Positions 26,477 to 36,401 are shown, counted from the first letter of the stretch. The stretch is DNA of 64,000 nucleotides from Pseudobdellovibrio sp031428275 (GCA_031428275.1 JANPPC010000007.1:159631-223630); one strand, 5' to 3'. The notes: a model not told the origin generated them from the sequence alone. Numbers and translations: made by a program.

Positions 26477-27427
26477 CTACTTACCCCGCCCGGGACGCCG
26501 CCCACCCATTGGAGAAAAAGGGTTTGAACCCGCTTTCGCATCTTTTTTTAACTCGGCTAATAAAATAGTATCGTTCTCATTGAGGCCCTCTAGCACCTCA
26601 GATTTTTTACCGTCGGTCGTACCCAACTTAATATCTTTTGAAATTGGTTTTTTGTCGGGCCCTTGAACTAATACGCTGGGTTTACCGTTTTCGTACTTAA
26701 TAAATTCGTTTAAAACCGTCAGCACGCCTTTTTTTGATTCTAGTAAAAACGTAACATTGGCGGTCATACCACTGCGCATGAACGTCGGCATTTCTTTTGG
26801 TAGCACGGTTATCAAGTACGTTGTTACGTTATTAACAACTTTTGATTCGTAGGCGATCTGCTCAACACTAGCGTCGATCGCTTGTTCGGGGTACGCATCA
26901 AGTCTGATGATGGCCGGCTGTTTTAATTTAATCTGCGCCAAATCTGTTTCATCAACTTGCGCCTTTACGGTCAGGCGATTCGACATAACTAAAACGGCAT
27001 CCGTGGCCGTAAAAGACTGACCCGATTCAACATTACGTAAAATGACTGTTCCGTCGATAGGGGCCGTGATCGGTGTTGGGCGGTACATACCTTCCCAACG
27101 TTTAACTTCTGCGGGCCCTGAAGATCTGGCCGCATCAAGTAAGGCCGCGCGTTCCGTCGAACTCAGCCACGCCAACACTTGACCTTTTTTTACTACGTCG
27201 CCGATGTCGACTAAAACTTCTTCGATTCGGCCAGCGACCGGCGATTTAATTTCAAGGCGATTTTGCGGTTGCACGGTGCCGGTCGTTAAAATCGTCACTT
27301 CGATATCATCTTTATTGATAACGCTGGTTTTATAGGTTTCAGCCTCGGGAACTAATTTTTTATACGTGAAAAAACCGATAGCGGTTACGGTCAAAATAGC
27401 TGCCGTAATTACGAATTTTTTATTCAT
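26477..27427 (-). CDS. macA: MacA-like periplasmic adaptor with a very short hairpin
   Basis: 316 residues. Membrane anchor (about 5-22), a lipoyl half (KSPVAGRIEEVLVDIGDVVKKGQVLAWL), only about 27 residues between the lipoyl halves, then TAPIDGTVILRNVESGQSF and beta-barrel and membrane-proximal domains. In standard MacA the lipoyl halves are joined by a long coiled-coil hairpin that docks to TolC; here almost all of it is missing. The ATG at 27427 overlaps the stop of the upstream tolC-like gene (ATGA), indicating coupled translation. Confidence 0.85.
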   Translation of the reverse strand: MNKKFVITAAILTVTAIGFFTYKKLVPEAETYKTSVINKDDIEVTILTTGTVQPQNRLEIKSPVAGRIEEVLVDIGDVVKKGQVLAWLSSTERAALLDAARSSGPAEVKRWEGMYRPTPITAPIDGTVILRNVESGQSFTATDAVLVMSNRLTVKAQVDETDLAQIKLKQPAIIRLDAYPEQAIDASVEQIAYESKVVNNVTTYLITVLPKEMPTFMRSGMTANVTFLLESKKGVLTVLNEFIKYENGKPSVLVQGPDKKPISKDIKLGTTDGKKSEVLEGLNENDTILLAELKKDAKAGSNPFSPMGGRRPGRGK

Positions 27428-28716
27428 GGTATAACACCTGTGCCTAAAATTTTTTCCCACTGCGATTCACTTGTTGTGCGATCGCGCAGACTGATTAAAT
27501 TATTTTTCTGCTTTAAAATAAGATCGCTTTCAATGACATCCCAATCGTCGAATGTCATCAGCCCATTATTGTACTTACTACGTGCGATTTCAGCACGGGC
27601 TTCAGCTGCCGATCGAAACGACTGACCAACTCGGGCCCGTTCGGCTGATTCAATAAAATTAATGTAAGCTTGTCGTAAACTAATTCTAGCCTGATAAATC
27701 GCATTTACCCGCTGCTTACCCGCCACGACTAATTGCTGACTTGCCGCCTTCACTGAATAATAATCACGCCCACCATCAAATAACGGAATGGTCAAAGTTA
27801 CTCCGGCGCTCCAGCGCTCGTTATCTGGAAAGAATTGAGTATCAGTTCGACCAAGGCTAGCCGAAAAATCTAGGCTTGGGTAAAAATTGACTTGCGCCAG
27901 ATCGACGCCCGCTTGCGCGATCATCTCTTGATTTTTAGCTAGCAAATATTCTGGGATTGTTTCAATTAAATCTGCAAAGTGGGGTTCAATCGCCGGAATC
28001 GGCAGCGTAGGCGCCGAACCAATCACGCTGATGTGATCAGACTCTGCTGCTGCACCTTGACTGGTCTGCGCAAGACCCAGCGTCTTTGCTAATTCTTCAC
28101 GCGAAACAATGACTTGATTTTTAGCTTGCGTAAATTCGTAGTTGGCTTGTTCCGCATACGCGCGCGAAAGTAAAACTGATCCCTTATTTTCGCGTCCGCC
28201 GTTGAACCTAAGCTCGACGTTACGTAAATTAGCACCGCGTCGCTTTTTAATATCACCAGCTAGTGAAGCTAATTCTTGCGCGTAATTCAAGCTCTCGAAG
28301 TTTTGCTTCAGTTCAGCACTTAGCTTGGCCTTTGCAACTTTTAAATTAAGTTCAGCATTTTTTAAAACTAAATCGGCTTGATTCAAACGAGTCAAATCTG
28401 AAAATCCGGCAAAAATATTTTGCGACAGATTCAACTGTGTTGAATAAGAGTCAGACGTGATCCCACTTAAATTCGTTTGATTCTTTGCCGCCGAAGCCGA
28501 CAGTCTCGGCAGAAAACCAGCACGTAAAGCGGCCTTCTGGTCAGCCGCCACATTCACGTTGGCTTCGGCAATTTGTAAATCTAAATTATTCTGCTTGGCT
28601 AATTCTAAAGCTTCAGACCAAGACATCGTTCGTGCCGACGCAGATTGCGTAGAATAAATTAAAAAAATTCCGGCGAATAATAGAATTTTTCTACTTAATT
28701 CATTGAGGGGTTTCAT
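27424..28716 (-). CDS. TolC-like outer membrane factor of the macAB operon
   Basis: 430 residues. Signal peptide (to about residue 28, SASARTMSW), then two repeats of the outer membrane efflux fold with long amphipathic helices (WSEALELAKQNNLDLQIAEA) and YPSLDFSASLGRTD beta segments. It is first in an operon with macA (4-bp ATGA overlap) and macB, so it should form the outer membrane duct of that pump. It differs from the TolC-like protein at 18848. Confidence 0.85.
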   Translation of the reverse strand: MKPLNELSRKILLFAGIFLIYSTQSASARTMSWSEALELAKQNNLDLQIAEANVNVAADQKAALRAGFLPRLSASAAKNQTNLSGITSDSYSTQLNLSQNIFAGFSDLTRLNQADLVLKNAELNLKVAKAKLSAELKQNFESLNYAQELASLAGDIKKRRGANLRNVELRFNGGRENKGSVLLSRAYAEQANYEFTQAKNQVIVSREELAKTLGLAQTSQGAAAESDHISVIGSAPTLPIPAIEPHFADLIETIPEYLLAKNQEMIAQAGVDLAQVNFYPSLDFSASLGRTDTQFFPDNERWSAGVTLTIPLFDGGRDYYSVKAASQQLVVAGKQRVNAIYQARISLRQAYINFIESAERARVGQSFRSAAEARAEIARSKYNNGLMTFDDWDVIESDLILKQKNNLISLRDRTTSESQWEKILGTGVIP

Positions 28717-28855
28717 CAGTGAAGTTCCTATCTTTTAAACGTCTTTCTAAAATACCTACTTAAAGATTAAATGTGAAGATCATTGTGCACTATTGCTAAG
28801 TATAGGGCCCTAATGTGGGGAAATTGTGGAACCCTTGAATTGATGCAAAACAATA

Positions 28856-29938
28856 TCAAATCGCAAACTTCAGTTGCATAGTGTTGCTCTCGACCTTAGA
28901 CCCTGTTTTTAAACCTGGCGTTGTCGTTAAATGCGCTCCTAAACCCAACAAGCGCACCGGCTCGGCCCGACGATGCCACGCCTTCTCAAGTAAGCGCGCA
29001 AAATCTTGCTCAGTGGGAAAATGCGAAGTGGCCTCTTCGTGGGTTGTGCTTTTGAAATCAAAAAACTTTAGCTTGACGACGATATTCTTAATACGCGCTT
29101 CGTAAGAACCCTTCTGCATACGCCCAAGCCAATCACTATAAATTTCGGGAATTTTCATTAAGCACTCATCTAAGGACTGAATGTTTTGGCTATAAGTTTC
29201 TTCAACGGTTAAGGATTTACGTTCCCAGCTGGTTTCAACTTCACGGTGATCAATACCGCGTGATTTATTGTATAAATCTTCTCCTCGTGCTCCGAACCAT
29301 TCGGTTAATTGCACGACAGAATGTTTTTGAATATCGGCACAGGTATGTAAACCCAATTTGTGCATTTTATCCGCGGTGACCTGACCGACTCCATGAATTT
29401 TTTCGATCGGTAGAGGTGAAATAAATTCAGCGATATCATCGGGCTTAATAACGAACTGACCGTTTGGTTTCTTCCAATCACTGGCGATCTTCGCTAAAAA
29501 TTTATTGGGTGCTACGCCGGCTGAAGCCGTTAGGTTAAGCTCGGTGTATATTAAACGGCGAATTTCTTGCGCGATCAAAGTGGCACTACCGCCGAAATGC
29601 TTGCAATCGCTTACATCTAAGTAGGCTTCATCCAAAGACAAAGGTTCGATGCGATCGGTGAACCTTTCTAAAATAGCCCGTACGTTTTGACTTTCTTTTT
29701 TATACGATTCAAAATCAGGCGGAATTAAGATCAGGTCACGGCAAAGCCTGACGGCGTGGGATGAAGGCATCGCGGCCCGCACCCCAAATTGACGGGCCTC
29801 GTAACTAGCGGTGCACAGCACACTTCGCGTGTTGGGTGGGCCACCAATTCCCAGTGGTTTACCTCTCAAATAAGGCTTATTTTTAACTTCGACGGCCGCA
29901 TAGAAGCAGTCCATATCGACGTGGATGATTTTTTTCAT
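28856..29938 (-). CDS. dinB: DNA polymerase IV
   Basis: 360 residues. Classic DinB start KKIIHVDMDCFYAAVE with D8, and SLDEAYLDV with D103-E104. The helix-hairpin-helix IEKIHGVGQVTADKMHKLG and a little finger domain follow. The C-terminus MQLKFAI resembles the terminal clamp-binding peptide of other DinB proteins. It performs error-prone bypass synthesis. No ribosome site precedes the ATG; the shared 18-bp element overlaps the start codon, so the mRNA may be leaderless. The start is fixed by homology. Confidence 0.95.
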   Translation of the reverse strand: MKKIIHVDMDCFYAAVEVKNKPYLRGKPLGIGGPPNTRSVLCTASYEARQFGVRAAMPSSHAVRLCRDLILIPPDFESYKKESQNVRAILERFTDRIEPLSLDEAYLDVSDCKHFGGSATLIAQEIRRLIYTELNLTASAGVAPNKFLAKIASDWKKPNGQFVIKPDDIAEFISPLPIEKIHGVGQVTADKMHKLGLHTCADIQKHSVVQLTEWFGARGEDLYNKSRGIDHREVETSWERKSLTVEETYSQNIQSLDECLMKIPEIYSDWLGRMQKGSYEARIKNIVVKLKFFDFKSTTHEEATSHFPTEQDFARLLEKAWHRRAEPVRLLGLGAHLTTTPGLKTGSKVESNTMQLKFAI

Positions 29939-29954
29939 TTACATATATTTTACA
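29937..29954 (-). promoter_or_regulatory. Putative DNA-damage operator, copy 2, overlapping the dinB start
   Basis: Minus-strand TGTAAAATATATGTAAAT; its last two bases are the A and T of the dinB ATG. Fifteen of 18 positions are identical in the copies at 1189-1206 and 63111-63128. A -10-like TATATG within it has a TTGTAA 16 bases upstream, placing transcription start close to the ATG. A bound protein would block the promoter. Confidence 0.6.
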
Positions 29955-29996
29955 TATCAATCTTTACAACACAAGTGAATAATGGCATGAAGACCT

Positions 29997-30218
29997 ATGT
30001 CTATTGAAAGCCTGCTCGAAAATCGCTTTATTGCCTTAGAAACGAAGATCTCGCATCAAGAGTTTTTGCTCGAAGAATTAAACCAAGTTGTCTACGATCA
30101 ACAACGTCAAATCGACGATTTAGAAAAGCGCTTAGGTCTAACGATCAAACGTGTCGAAGGCGCCATGAGCGGCGGAAATGAAATCGGCCCGCCCGGCGAA
30201 AAACCCCCGCACTATTAA
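29997..30218 (+). CDS. slyX: SlyX-family protein
   Basis: 73 residues. Heptad-rich helix ALETKISHQEFLLEELNQVVYDQQRQIDDLEKRL in pieces, ending in the hallmark PPHY. SlyX proteins are short coiled-coil proteins of unknown function. It is divergent from dinB with only 58 bp between starts, so the two promoters share this gap with the operator. Confidence 0.8.
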   Translation: MSIESLLENRFIALETKISHQEFLLEELNQVVYDQQRQIDDLEKRLGLTIKRVEGAMSGGNEIGPPGEKPPHY

Positions 30219-30279
30219 CCCGGGGGACCGCCGCTATTTCTGAAGGGTCGGAACCCACGCCGTTGTTCGCCCGCCAATT

Positions 30280-30438
30280 TCATCGTGAATAATTTTTTGC
30301 CCCGTCGACACTTTCGGCGGCAATATTATTTCGTAAAAGAGTCATATCTTTTAAATTCAGTTCAGTACCCTTACGATGCGGATCCCAAAAAGTCACTTCT
30401 AAATACACAGAGACCAAGAATCGGATCTCCGTAACCAA
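30280..30438 (-). other. Open frame in the slyX-to-ligase gap, possible remnant
   Basis: A protein-like frame is open from 30459 to the TGA at 30280 and contains VYLEVTFWDPHRKG and LLRNNIAAESVDG. Only TTG (30438) could start it and no ribosome site is visible. It may be a decayed gene fragment or chance. No function suggested. Confidence 0.25.
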
Positions 30439-30468
30439 AATGCGTTTTCTTAAATATCTCTAACTGAA

Positions 30469-32625
30469 TTATAAAGCCTGAGCGCGCTGCACGAGTGCCT
30501 GTAGTAGCGCGGTATTTCGAAAGCCCATTCGCTTGGCTTTTTCAAACGAATCTAAAGCCAGCACGCCCTGCTTTCGCAGAAGAAAGTAATTTCCTAACAT
30601 GACTAGATCTTCTGGGTCAGAAAGACCCGCCTTTTCTTTGGCATCTAAGAACTGCGCAGCATCGATTAAAAAATTTCGGTTCAAAAAAGACGCTAGAATT
30701 TCTGCGCTAAAGGCCTCTTCGTTTTTTTCGTGCTGAATCAACAATAATTGCTTACGTGCTTCAACAACTTGGTCTGAGTAAATGAAACCAGCAGCACGGT
30801 ACATTTTAGCCAGACTTAAAGAGGGCTCAAGAGCGTAGATGTCGAAATAAATTATAGCTGCTGCTTTGAAATCACTCTTCTTTAAATACATCTTAGCGAG
30901 CTGCACTAAAACACTCTGGTTACGCGGTGAAATACGCATAGCTTCGCGTAAGTGTGTTTCAGCTCTTTCGTAGAGGCCGAAGTTAGAATAAAATTCTCCA
31001 CCTAACATTTTAAGATAAATATTCTTTGGGTCTTTCTGCTGTAGCCATAAATATTGTTGCTCGGCCTGCGTGAAGACCTTCAAGCGAAAGGCTTCGGTGA
31101 TGGGTTGGCTTGCGAGCGCATTCGCCGTCGCAAGCCAATGCTCGCGAATTTCTTGCCGCGACAAAAGTTGTTCATCTAAGATTTGCGCGATTCTAAAATC
31201 GGGCTCGGTGGTACCGTTTTCAATAAGGGCCCTTGAAGGAATGCTTGATTGAAGCAAGGTGAAATTGGCTTCGATATTTTTGTAATTTAAAAAATAAATC
31301 GTTGCCACCAGTAAACTGACCACGAAGGGCGAAGCGACCAGCGCCAATAAAGCTGAGTTTTTACTAGCTTCGTCTGAAGACTTGCTGGCCGTTGTTACAA
31401 AATGCAGGTGCGCAAGTACAGCGAAAAAAATAAGATAAGTAATCACATTATCAAATAAAAATAGATTATTTAAAAAGTAGCATACTAGAAATGCCGTCAA
31501 CAAGACACGCGTTTCAGGTAAGGTTTGGGATTTACGCTTAAACCATAGAACGTAAAGTACGACACCAAAAACCGCTAAATAACTGAAACAACCGACTACC
31601 CCGGCGCTAATCAACCACTCTAAAATGCTATTATGGGCCCGGTCCGGCCAAGCTTCGCCCCACATTCCGGGGTCGTAGTATTTGAGGGTATACATAAAGT
31701 TTTCTTGACCGTAACCCAACCACGGATGATCTAAAAATGCCTCGACCGACACTTGCCAGATATAGAACCGATTTTGTACCGACTGCCCCGAGCCCTCGGT
31801 TAACCGATCGGCCAATTGCGGCAGCCATTCAAAATATTTCGCGGCTGATATCGCAAGCGTTGCTAAAATAAATACACTCACAAAATACTTCAGCATGGTC
31901 TTACGAAAATCCGATGATACGGTTTTAAAAAACAAACTCAGACAAATAAAGGTAACGCCTGCAGCTAGGCCTAAAATAGCGCTTCGAGTTTGCGTCAGAT
32001 AAAGCGAAACCAGACTTACGACGCCAACTAAGCCATAAATTCTTTGCAGGTTTGCCTTGCTAGTTTGCGAAACGCGGTACAGCGCCAAAAAAAAGTGTAA
32101 CGCCATATAAATAGCTAAATAGGAAGGGTTACCAAAGGTGCCATCAACCCGCAGTATTGATACCGTTCTAGCATAGCCAAAACTTTGCAAAATACTATAA
32201 ACGGCAACGCCAAGACAAACCAATAAACTTAAATCGAAAAAAAAGTTCCAGCGGCGCGGTGTTTTCATGACCGAAATCAAAACAAAAAAGTAAGCTAGCA
32301 AGTGAAGGTGTGTAATTAAACCCTCCATGCGCGAATAGTTCGACCAAAAACTACGAAAGGGGTTTTCACCGAACAGATCGGCGATCGTCAAGGCACAGAT
32401 AAAAACCAGATAACTAGCCACAATGGCCGATAAACGCGGGCGAAATTTTTGATCTGCGATAGCTAAGATAAGCCAAATAGATAAACAGACTTCGACTAGA
32501 ATTCGAAATACAAAATTTTTCGAAGTGATATACGGAAATAACATTTGATCATAGACAATCAAGCACAAAAACGGAAACAGGCAAATAAGCCCAAATAGAA
32601 TTGCATCAAGTGCGCGTTTAACCAC
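30469..32625 (-). CDS. O-antigen ligase-like membrane protein with C-terminal TPRs
   Basis: 718 residues. About 11-12 membrane helices in residues 1-425, with the Wzy/WaaL-type loop containing HPWLGYGQENFMYTLKYYD and DRAHNSILEWLISAGVVG and the preceding TRSAILGLAAG. Residues 470-718 are TPR-like helical repeats (MLGGEFYSNFGLYERAETHLREA). The family transfers or polymerises glycans at the periplasmic face of the inner membrane. No other surface-polysaccharide genes are nearby, so whether it acts on O-antigen or glycosylates proteins is open. Confidence 0.82.
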   Translation of the reverse strand: MVKRALDAILFGLICLFPFLCLIVYDQMLFPYITSKNFVFRILVEVCLSIWLILAIADQKFRPRLSAIVASYLVFICALTIADLFGENPFRSFWSNYSRMEGLITHLHLLAYFFVLISVMKTPRRWNFFFDLSLLVCLGVAVYSILQSFGYARTVSILRVDGTFGNPSYLAIYMALHFFLALYRVSQTSKANLQRIYGLVGVVSLVSLYLTQTRSAILGLAAGVTFICLSLFFKTVSSDFRKTMLKYFVSVFILATLAISAAKYFEWLPQLADRLTEGSGQSVQNRFYIWQVSVEAFLDHPWLGYGQENFMYTLKYYDPGMWGEAWPDRAHNSILEWLISAGVVGCFSYLAVFGVVLYVLWFKRKSQTLPETRVLLTAFLVCYFLNNLFLFDNVITYLIFFAVLAHLHFVTTASKSSDEASKNSALLALVASPFVVSLLVATIYFLNYKNIEANFTLLQSSIPSRALIENGTTEPDFRIAQILDEQLLSRQEIREHWLATANALASQPITEAFRLKVFTQAEQQYLWLQQKDPKNIYLKMLGGEFYSNFGLYERAETHLREAMRISPRNQSVLVQLAKMYLKKSDFKAAAIIYFDIYALEPSLSLAKMYRAAGFIYSDQVVEARKQLLLIQHEKNEEAFSAEILASFLNRNFLIDAAQFLDAKEKAGLSDPEDLVMLGNYFLLRKQGVLALDSFEKAKRMGFRNTALLQALVQRAQAL

Positions 32626-32923
32626 GCTTTAATTTAATAAAAACGACCGACGTTGTCACTGATCGGCCTGGGCGGCCTACCCTAAACTAGCCTCGGCCGC
32701 TTCAATTCGGTTTACATTAAAATCAATCGCTAATGTTCTAAGTTTTTATGCTTCGTCCTCTTTTTCGCAAACTGACTTTTAGCGACCCCTGTCTAAAAGT
32801 TAGATGCAATTTAAAGACGTAAACGCCCCTACCGCTTTTAAGACCGCCATGGGTTGACTATTCTATGGCACCTTAATCGCACTCTAGCGAAGCTGGATCC
32901 ATTATTTATAGAAAGAAGTGATC

Positions 32924-33838
32924 ATGAAAAAAACAATCGGTTATGCTATTTCAGCGGCTATTTTAGTAAATTCACTGCAATTTGCAGGTGCCAGCGCCGA
33001 GACAGATCTAGTCAAAGAAGTCGTCGATAAGACCTTAGGCGAAAAAGAAATAATCGAACTACTAAACACCGCCGATAAAAAAACAACGCAAGACATGGTC
33101 ATGGCCTTAAAAGAAATTAGAGGCTTGGCCGATAAGATAAGTCAAATTCAAGCGACTAATGAATCTGATCCGGTGTTAAAATACGCGACCCAGACGCAAA
33201 TTGTGCTTATGGCCTTAAGCGCTTACACGATGCAAGCTCACCTTAAAAAAGCCGACGCTAATAATATCGTCTTGGCATTAAGTACCGCTTCGATGGCGCT
33301 CAATACTTTTATTACTCGGTATAAAGTCAGCCACAAAGTCGACTCACAAGTATTGAGCTCAATTGTTTTTGATACCTCACGCCAACTGGCAAAGACCGGA
33401 AATTTAACACCCGAGCTAGAACAAGTAACGGGCTCGTTAAATATTATAAGTACAACTTTGCTTGATAACCAAGGCCAACTCTCGGCTATTTTAACTGGCC
33501 TGAGCGGATCAAGTGCACAAGAAGTTGCGTTGGTCGCAAGCTTCACGTATTTAGTACTTCATTTAGTTTACCCAAAAGTGGCTAAAGAGACCGACGGATT
33601 TCTAAAAAACATTTTACCTAAAATTGAACAAGGCATTGCTAAAACGACAGCGGCAACAAAAAAAACCGTGACCATTGGCGGCACCAGCACCACGGCTGTA
33701 ACTGATTTATTGGGGATGAGCGTTGGCTTGACCGGCGAGCAGTCACAGAAATTAATTCTTTCAACTTTAATCAACCTAGAAAATAGTGCCAATAAACTAG
33801 AGGCTGAAATTAAAATTCGCCAGGCTTTAGCAAAGTAA
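32924..33838 (+). CDS. Hypothetical secreted helical protein
   Basis: 304 residues from the ATG at 32924 (the GTG at 32918 is two codons earlier), preceded by AGAAAGAAG. A signal peptide (KKTIGYAISAAILVNSLQFAGASA) is followed by an almost entirely helical mature protein with amphipathic stretches and TLxxNI repeats; no Cys. No family recognised. The next gene starts 4 bp after its stop, so the two form an operon. Confidence 0.65.
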   Translation: MKKTIGYAISAAILVNSLQFAGASAETDLVKEVVDKTLGEKEIIELLNTADKKTTQDMVMALKEIRGLADKISQIQATNESDPVLKYATQTQIVLMALSAYTMQAHLKKADANNIVLALSTASMALNTFITRYKVSHKVDSQVLSSIVFDTSRQLAKTGNLTPELEQVTGSLNIISTTLLDNQGQLSAILTGLSGSSAQEVALVASFTYLVLHLVYPKVAKETDGFLKNILPKIEQGIAKTTAATKKTVTIGGTSTTAVTDLLGMSVGLTGEQSQKLILSTLINLENSANKLEAEIKIRQALAK

Positions 33839-33842
33839 AAAT

Positions 33843-34808
33843 TTGAGACTAGCAATTAGCTTTCTTATTCTGGCATTTGCTTTCAACAGCGAAGTTTGGG
33901 CCCAAAGCCCTCTTCGCTGTTTTAGTTTATTCTCGCACAGTGAAGAGAATTCACCGCAGTTTTATGCAGACATTGTCGACGGCCTTAATGTTCGGAATAA
34001 TCATTTCATTTTTGAAAAAAATCTAAGCCAGTTTGTCTCGGCCGATTTAGAAAATAAGAATCTTCCCGCGCGCACGAAAGCCCGTTACCAAGCTTTCAGA
34101 TTTCGCCGTTTACTCAGTGAAATGAAAACGGCCGAAAGTTGGGATCGTTACGATTTCGAGATCTTTGCTAAACGACTTGAACAGTTAACATTTCTAAGCG
34201 ATGCAAGTCTGACTAAAAAAATGAGCCTTAACGACCGCATTTTGTATCGTCAGGCCCGGCATTCACTACTTGCAAAGGGTCTTGAAAACTTTCTTTTCGA
34301 CGGAACAAAGGCTTCACTTTCGGTTAGACAAAAGGTTTTTAACTGGTTGATGATACCGTTTAAAGATATTTATAGTCGCTGGACTTTCGCTTTCATAATG
34401 ATGCCGAAACTTCACGGAGCCATTTTACCCCTTGAACTTGCCGAAAGAATTGCCTGGGAAGGCTTAGATGCAAATCGTGAACTTTTAGCACCCTATTTAA
34501 AACATTCGCAGTTTAAATCATTTTTTAATGTATTCTCGTCAACTTACAACTGGGCACTCGTCGGCGCCATTTTTGTAGGGCTACCGGCTTATTCATACTG
34601 GACTTATACTCAACTAGCCGAACGCGGAGCCGAACAGGTTCAAATTCTTTTTACGCCGATGCTTGAGCAGTCGAAGCGAATGGCCGAAACTGACTACCAT
34701 CAAGTCGCTGAAGAAAAAACGAAGACACACTTTCTAGAAGAGTTTAAACTTCAAATGGGGCGCGATCCGAATCAGACCGAGTTAGCTCTGATTAATAAAT
34801 TAAGATAA
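33843..34808 (+). CDS. Hypothetical exported protein with one C-terminal membrane segment
   Basis: 321 residues from TTG at 33843. Signal peptide RLAISFLILAFAFNSEVWAQ; a helical, basic mature region; a membrane helix near residues 238-256 (WALVGAIFVGLPAYSYWTY); then a charged tail containing MGRDPNQTELALINKL. Translationally coupled to the preceding secreted protein, which suggests a joint role. It overlaps the converging fusion gene by 9 bp. Function unknown. Confidence 0.62.
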   Translation: MRLAISFLILAFAFNSEVWAQSPLRCFSLFSHSEENSPQFYADIVDGLNVRNNHFIFEKNLSQFVSADLENKNLPARTKARYQAFRFRRLLSEMKTAESWDRYDFEIFAKRLEQLTFLSDASLTKKMSLNDRILYRQARHSLLAKGLENFLFDGTKASLSVRQKVFNWLMIPFKDIYSRWTFAFIMMPKLHGAILPLELAERIAWEGLDANRELLAPYLKHSQFKSFFNVFSSTYNWALVGAIFVGLPAYSYWTYTQLAERGAEQVQILFTPMLEQSKRMAETDYHQVAEEKTKTHFLEEFKLQMGRDPNQTELALINKLR

Positions 34809-36401
34809 ATTTTTACGAATCAAAAAAGATTTCAAGATAGACCTTTTACCAGCTAATTCGAAATCGAGGGCCGAATGCACACAGTTAATTTCTAGATTTT
34901 TAATTTTAAGCTCGGCCTGTACTTTTAAAATCGCCTTCCTAATATCATCAACTACAAAATTTTCGAAATTTGTCGAAAACAACAAATCGCCTTTCTCGCT
35001 TAGGCAAGCTAGGCAATTTCTGAGCAAAGTCTCGAGGCTGGTTTCAATCTTAAATACACCTTTTTCGCCGCGAGAAAACGACGGCGGATCGCAGATGATC
35101 AGATCATACTTTATATTCTTAGTTAGGCTTTGCTCTAGAAACGTAATACTATCGCGGCACAGAAATTTATGCTTTTCAGTGTCGATCTGATTGATTTCGA
35201 AATTACGCCGACCCCAGTTTAAAACATTTTTGCTGGTATCGACCGAAGTCACTTCGCGCGCTTCGCCCAAGGCAGCCGCTACGCTAAAGCCGCAGGTGTA
35301 CGAAAATAAATTTAGAACTGATTTTTTGTTTGTATTTTGTTTAACCCAATTTCGCTGTAAGCGCTGATCTAAGAATAAACCAAACGACTGGCCCGAGTCT
35401 GATCGCATTTCGTATTTAGTCTGATTCTCATGTGCTATCCAAACAGTTTCTAAAGTTTTCGAAACAGTGCTAGGTAAAATATGAAATTGCGATTTATGAA
35501 CCGCGTCTTTACCACGGTTGTACATCAAGCGAACAAAGATCGGTTTTTTTACGTAGTTTGCGTAATATGTAAATGTTTGCTGATCGGCCTCAGTCCAATC
35601 TTCGGTGTACGAAGATAAAATAAGATTTTCACCGAACTGGTCAATCGTAAAACCTAAGTCTTTAAAATCGTTTTTATTATGCACTAAACGGTAACATTGA
35701 TCACTGGTGGTACCCGAAAACAAACGTTGTCGGCGGTCTGTTTCGAATAAGGCTTTTGCCAGTATCGTATTTTCTAATAAATTTAAATCATTAAAATAAA
35801 TTGGCGGTTCAGACTCGATCACTAAACCGTTCGGAAATTCAATGCGCCGATTATGCAGACATAGAAATGCATAGGCCGCGCCGTTGTACTTTTCATCACC
35901 CAGAAGTGCGATACCTGCGGCCTCAGCGTGAATACGAATTTGATGATTACGGCCCGTTAAAGGATTGGCCTGCCAAAGTTCAAACCTAGATGATTTCTTG
36001 ATTCTTTTAAAATCGGTCTGCGCTTCAAGATCTTTTGCTTTGTGTACGATCATTTGATCGATCGAAAACTCTTCACGGACAGACTTACTGGCTGTTACAA
36101 ACCAGTACGTTTTTTTAACTTCTTTATTAAAAAAGAAATCTGCGTATTTTTTTGCTGACTCAGGCGACTTCGCAAAAATAATCACGCCCGTCGTTGTCTG
36201 ATCAAGGCGGTGAACAATATATAACTTTCGGCCCAATTGCCGCTCGAAGGTTTCGATTAAACCGTCATGAATAAAATCAAAATTTCCAATTTTAGAATCA
36301 TTGGTGTGGCTGTTGATTCCATACGGCTTATCGATCGCCAGGATGTCTTCATCCTCGAACAATATTGAAAGCAAGTAGTCATTAAGCCTTAAGAAATTCA
36401 T
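34800..36401 (-). CDS. Fusion: RluA-type pseudouridine synthase plus RlmK/RlmI-type rRNA methyltransferase
   Basis: 533 residues. Residues 1-210 are an RluA-like synthase (VHRLDQTTTGVIIFAKSP with catalytic Asp; NPLTGRNHQIRIHAEAAG). Residues about 225-533 are a class I methyltransferase of the RlmK/RlmI type: FGLFLDQRLQRNWV, LNLFSYTCGFSVAAALGEA (cofactor loop), TSVDTSKNVLNWGRRN, and ICDPPSFSRGEKGVF (catalytic DPPxF). Both halves modify rRNA in known relatives, the second making methylcytosine or 7-methylguanine. Both active sites look intact. Confidence 0.82.
   Translation of the reverse strand: MNFLRLNDYLLSILFEDEDILAIDKPYGINSHTNDSKIGNFDFIHDGLIETFERQLGRKLYIVHRLDQTTTGVIIFAKSPESAKKYADFFFNKEVKKTYWFVTASKSVREEFSIDQMIVHKAKDLEAQTDFKRIKKSSRFELWQANPLTGRNHQIRIHAEAAGIALLGDEKYNGAAYAFLCLHNRRIEFPNGLVIESEPPIYFNDLNLLENTILAKALFETDRRQRLFSGTTSDQCYRLVHNKNDFKDLGFTIDQFGENLILSSYTEDWTEADQQTFTYYANYVKKPIFVRLMYNRGKDAVHKSQFHILPSTVSKTLETVWIAHENQTKYEMRSDSGQSFGLFLDQRLQRNWVKQNTNKKSVLNLFSYTCGFSVAAALGEAREVTSVDTSKNVLNWGRRNFEINQIDTEKHKFLCRDSITFLEQSLTKNIKYDLIICDPPSFSRGEKGVFKIETSLETLLRNCLACLSEKGDLLFSTNFENFVVDDIRKAILKVQAELKIKNLEINCVHSALDFELAGKRSILKSFLIRKNLS

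Noticed and set aside
35550..35575. ATATGTAAATG match inside the synthase-methyltransferase fusion gene
   Set aside because: Only a half site, within coding sequence and far from any start.
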